From Marinibaculum sp040216765 (GTDB taxonomy: Bacteria; Pseudomonadota; Alphaproteobacteria; Ferrovibrionales; Ferrovibrionaceae), in the NCBI GenBank assembly GCA_040216765.1, contig JAVJON010000007.1:310001-374000 (forward strand): a DNA stretch of 64,000 bases. Reading direction: 5' to 3'. The position numbers and the translations under genes were made by a program. Below the pieces are notes generated by a model. That model saw only the letters and a list, made by a program, of their open reading frames with translations. It ran no database searches and was not told the DNA's origin. Each line of letters opens with the position of its first letter. Positions within the stretch are counted from its first letter, which is position 1. Positions 61,246-64,000 of the stretch are shown here, piece after piece.

Positions 61246-62153
61246 CCGGCAGCTATCCGCGTGACATGGTCGGCTATGGCCGGCACACGCCAGACCCGAA
61301 ATGGCCGGGCGGTGCGCGCCTCGCCCTCTCCTTCGTGATGAACTACGAGGAGGGCGGCGAAATGAACATCCTGCACGGCGATTCCGCCTCCGAGAGCTAC
61401 CTGACCGAGATCGTCGGCGTGCCGCCCCTGCCCGGCGCACGCAACGGCGCGGTGGAAAGCATGTACGAGTTCGGCAGCCGCGCCGGCTTCTGGCGCCTGC
61501 ACCGGATGTTCACCCAGCGGCAGATGCCGCTGACCGTCTATGCCGTCACGATGGCGATGGAGCGCAATCCGGACGCGGTGGCCGGCATGGTCGAGGCTGG
61601 CTGGGAAATCGCCAGCCACGGCTATCGCTGGATCGACTATTCCGGCATGCCGGAGGCAGAGGAGCGCGCCCAGCTGGAGCGCACCGTGGAGGTGCACCGG
61701 CGGATGACCGGGGAGCGCCCGGTGGGCTGGTATTGCGGCCGCCACAGCGTCAATACCCGCCGCCTGGTCGCCGAGGAAGCCGGCTTCCTCTACGATTCCG
61801 ACGATTATTCCGACGACCTGCCCTACTGGACCGAGGCCGCGGGCAAGCCGTACCTGATCCTGCCCTATGGCCTGGACGCCAACGATTTCCGCTATGCCAT
61901 GCCGCAGGGCTTCAATGCCGGCGAGCAGTTCTACAGCTATTGCAGGGACAGCTTCGACTATCTCTATGCGGAAGGCGCGACCGCGCCGAAGATGTTGAGC
62001 ATCGGCCTGCACTGCCGGATCTCCGGCCGCCCCGGCCGCGCCGCCGCCCTCGCCCGTTTCCTGGACTATGTGCAGGGCCATGGCGACGTCTGGGTGACCA
62101 CCCGGGCGGAGATCGCGCGCCACTGGCGGGCGCAGTTCCCGCCGGGCGGGTGA
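61242..62153 (+). CDS. PuuE-like allantoinase / polysaccharide-deacetylase-fold hydrolase
   Basis: 303 residues, NodB-fold (CE4) hydrolase with the PuuE pattern: YPRDMVGYG at the start, LSFVMNYEEGGEMN, SHGYRWIDY, ERPVGWYCGR, YDSDDYSDDLPYW and MLSIGLHCRISGRP. PuuE is the cofactor-independent allantoinase of purine breakdown, and relatives open cyclic imides or hydantoin rings. Coupling to the ABC importer implies the transported compound contains a cyclic amide or is converted to one. The exact substrate is not proven. Confidence 0.85.
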   Translation: MTGSYPRDMVGYGRHTPDPKWPGGARLALSFVMNYEEGGEMNILHGDSASESYLTEIVGVPPLPGARNGAVESMYEFGSRAGFWRLHRMFTQRQMPLTVYAVTMAMERNPDAVAGMVEAGWEIASHGYRWIDYSGMPEAEERAQLERTVEVHRRMTGERPVGWYCGRHSVNTRRLVAEEAGFLYDSDDYSDDLPYWTEAAGKPYLILPYGLDANDFRYAMPQGFNAGEQFYSYCRDSFDYLYAEGATAPKMLSIGLHCRISGRPGRAAALARFLDYVQGHGDVWVTTRAEIARHWRAQFPPGG

Positions 62154-62267
62154 CCGGCGGGGATTGTTTCCCGGCGAGGAATGATAAGTCGGCAACGCGA
62201 CTCTTTATCCTGGAACCGGGCCGCGCCACATCTGCCCGATCCGGTGCCGTTGCGAAAGGACGATGTC

Positions 62268-63149
62268 ATGGCCGAGCTTCAGGTGGATCGCGCGCGCGGG
62301 CTGCGTCCCGTGCTGGGTTTGCTGGAGGGCATGCCGGCCGAGGACGGTGCCGGCGTGAAGCTGAGCCGGGTGATCGGCCAGCCGCGCCTGGACATGCTGG
62401 ACCCGTTCCTGCTTCTCGACTCCTTCCGGTCCGACATGCCGGGCGACTATATCGCCGGCTTCCCGGCGCATCCCCATCGCGGCTTCGAGACGGTGACCTA
62501 CCTGCTGGACGGCCGCCTGCGTCATGAGGATTCCGTCGGCAATGCCGGGGTGATCGAGTCCGGCGGCATCCAGTGGATGACGGCGGGCCGCGGCATCATC
62601 CATTCGGAAATGCCGGAACAGAAGGACGGCCTGCTCTGGGGCTTCCAGCTCTGGGTGAACCTGCCGGGCCGGGACAAGATGAGCGCGCCGCGCTACCAGG
62701 AGTTCGATGCCGGGCAGATCCCCGTGGAGACCCGCCAGGACGGGACCCGGGTCAAGGTGATTACCGGCCGCACCGGATCGGGCACCGAAGGGCCGGTCCG
62801 CGACGTGGCCGTGGCGCCGCTTTATTTCGATGTCACCGTGCCGCCCGGCGGATCGTACGGCGAGGACCTGCCGGCCGGCCATACGGCCTTCCTGTTCGGG
62901 ATTGCCGGCAGCGCCGGCATCGCAGGCCCCGACGGCAATGCGGTCCGCCTGGCGCCCGAACAGCTTGCGGTGCTGGGTCCGGGGGACCGCCTGGAACTGA
63001 CCGCGGGGGGCGAAGGCGCGCGCTTCCTGCTGGTGGCGGGGCGGCCGCTCGGCGAGCCGGTGGCCCGCGGCGGACCCTTCGTCATGAACAGCCGCGCGGA
63101 ACTGATGCAGGCCTTCCAGGACTACCAGTCCGGCCGCTTCCTCGGCTGA
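62268..63149 (+). CDS. Pirin family protein
   Basis: 293 residues, bicupin fold. N-terminal metal site: FPAHPHRGFETVTYL, then GRGIIHSEMPE (His and Glu ligands); C-terminal cupin is also present. Pirins include quercetin dioxygenases and redox regulators. ATG 62268 has an AAAGGA site just upstream. It follows the PuuE-like gene after 114 nt; any relationship to the nitrogen locus is unproven. Confidence 0.9.
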   Translation: MAELQVDRARGLRPVLGLLEGMPAEDGAGVKLSRVIGQPRLDMLDPFLLLDSFRSDMPGDYIAGFPAHPHRGFETVTYLLDGRLRHEDSVGNAGVIESGGIQWMTAGRGIIHSEMPEQKDGLLWGFQLWVNLPGRDKMSAPRYQEFDAGQIPVETRQDGTRVKVITGRTGSGTEGPVRDVAVAPLYFDVTVPPGGSYGEDLPAGHTAFLFGIAGSAGIAGPDGNAVRLAPEQLAVLGPGDRLELTAGGEGARFLLVAGRPLGEPVARGGPFVMNSRAELMQAFQDYQSGRFLG

Positions 63150-63302
63150 CAAAGGTGCGGGCAAGTCATCGCGGCCACCGGTCAAATGCCTGACGGACAA
63201 GGCAAACGACTCGTGTGACCAGAATGGACACATGCCGTGCGACTCGCCGGAATACCTGGTCCGACTCGAGAAGAAACAGCCGGTAGGGCTCTGCCCGAGC
63301 GG

Positions 63303-64000
63303 TCAGGCCCGGGAGGCCCCGGCCAGGTCGACCGGCAGGATCAGGCCCTCGTGCAGCCGCAGCGCGCGATCCATCCGGCCGGCGAGCTCGATATTGTGGG
63401 TGGCCACCAGGCAGGCCGTTCCATGATCCCTGGCGAAGGCCAGGAAGGCATCCAGCACATGGCTGGCGGTGCGCTCGTCCAGATTGCCGGTGGGCTCGTC
63501 GGCCAGGATCACCCGCGGCTCGTTGGCAAAGGCGCGGGCGATCGCGACACGCTGCTGTTCGCCGCCGGAGAGCCGCGAGGGGCGATGGGTCAGGCGCGCC
63601 GCCAGGCCCAGCTCGCCGAGCAGGCCCCGGGCGCGTTCGGCGGCCGCCCGTCGCCCCTGCCCTGCCAGCCGCTGCGGCAGGACGACATTCTCCAGGGCGG
63701 TGAATTCCGGCAGAAGATGGTGGAACTGGTAGACGAAGCCGAGCGCATGGCGGCGCAACCGGGTGCGGCCCCGGTCGTCAAGCTTCGCGGTCGGCGCGCC
63801 TTCGATCAGCACCTCGCCCTCGTCGGGCCGTTCCAGCAGGCCGGCCAGCTGCAGCAGGGTCGACTTGCCGGAGCCGGAGGGTCCGACCAGCGCCACCACC
63901 TCGCCCGGGGCAAGAAGCATCCCGGCCCCCTTGAGCACCTCCAGCCGCTGCTCGGCCTGGCGGAAGGTGCGGCGCACGTCGCGCAGTTCCAGCGCTGCGA
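63303..64000 (-). CDS. lolD: Lipoprotein-release ABC ATPase LolD (5' end outside window)
   Basis: ATPase that, with LolC/LolE, transfers lipoproteins to LolA. At least 232 residues; the frame is open to the window edge (AALELRDVRRTF), so the true start is beyond base 64000. Walker A GPSGSGKSTLLQL, Q-loop YQFHHLLPEF (the LolD-type QFHHLLPEFTALENV), signature LSGGEQQRVAIARA, Walker B ILADEPTGNLD, H-loop ATHN. LolC/E would be expected upstream, outside the window. Confidence 0.93.
   Translation of the reverse strand, partial: AALELRDVRRTFRQAEQRLEVLKGAGMLLAPGEVVALVGPSGSGKSTLLQLAGLLERPDEGEVLIEGAPTAKLDDRGRTRLRRHALGFVYQFHHLLPEFTALENVVLPQRLAGQGRRAAAERARGLLGELGLAARLTHRPSRLSGGEQQRVAIARAFANEPRVILADEPTGNLDERTASHVLDAFLAFARDHGTACLVATHNIELAGRMDRALRLHEGLILPVDLAGASRA

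Overview
The window is high-GC, densely coded chromosomal DNA from an alphaproteobacterium. The order ntrY-ntrX-trkA-dat-hfq-hflX at the left end, together with frequent four-base start/stop overlaps and strong codon bias, points to the Rhodospirillales or a near relative. That placement is inference from gene order; no 16S rRNA gene is present.

Left arm (1-12 kb): the 3' part of the NtrY sensor kinase, its regulator NtrX, TrkA, a D-amino-acid aminotransferase, Hfq, HflX, a GroES with no groEL beside it, an inositol-monophosphatase-family enzyme, divergent mazG and mtgA, a lipid kinase, an NTF2-like protein and a secreted alpha/beta hydrolase with an apparent one-base frameshift. At 13-17 kb lies an acyl-CoA catabolic set (crotonase, TetR regulator, SDR, thiolase) with a decayed biotin-carrier fragment between the first two genes. 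At 17-21 kb are an Xre/RES toxin-antitoxin pair, a NicX-like extradiol-type dioxygenase next to a Rieske oxygenase, and a Cu/Zn superoxide dismutase followed by a tiny histidine-tailed membrane protein and a clear terminator. A GAF-PAS-HWE kinase and its response regulator follow.

The 23.9-35.4 kb block is housekeeping on the minus strand: an ELM1-like protein, an MBL-fold hydrolase, TatD, MetG, HolB, Tmk, then cell-wall genes (DacC-type carboxypeptidase, RlpA, MltB-type transglycosylase), a YdcF-like protein and an unrecognised exported protein. A tRNA-Ser(UGA) at 35.5 kb marks the start of a region of different composition carrying a three-gene operon: a MerR-like DNA-binding protein, an 828-residue N6-adenine DNA methylase and a PIN nuclease. 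This is the best candidate for an undescribed (defence-like) system in the window.

Right arm (39.6-64 kb): two PhnB-like proteins, a VanA/VanB-type Rieske monooxygenase pair with a divergent LysR regulator, ethanolamine ammonia-lyase EutBC, a large haem peroxidase fused to RTX calcium-binding repeats, and a GAF-GGDEF diguanylate cyclase. Next comes a divergent nitrogen-compound locus. On one strand lie a glutamine-synthetase-like ligase, an N-formylglutamate amidohydrolase-like enzyme, a cysteine hydrolase and an acyl-CoA synthetase. On the other lie a complete LivKGFHM-type ABC transporter and a PuuE-like allantoinase, with an M20 hydrolase facing them. Pirin and the start-truncated lolD gene close the window.
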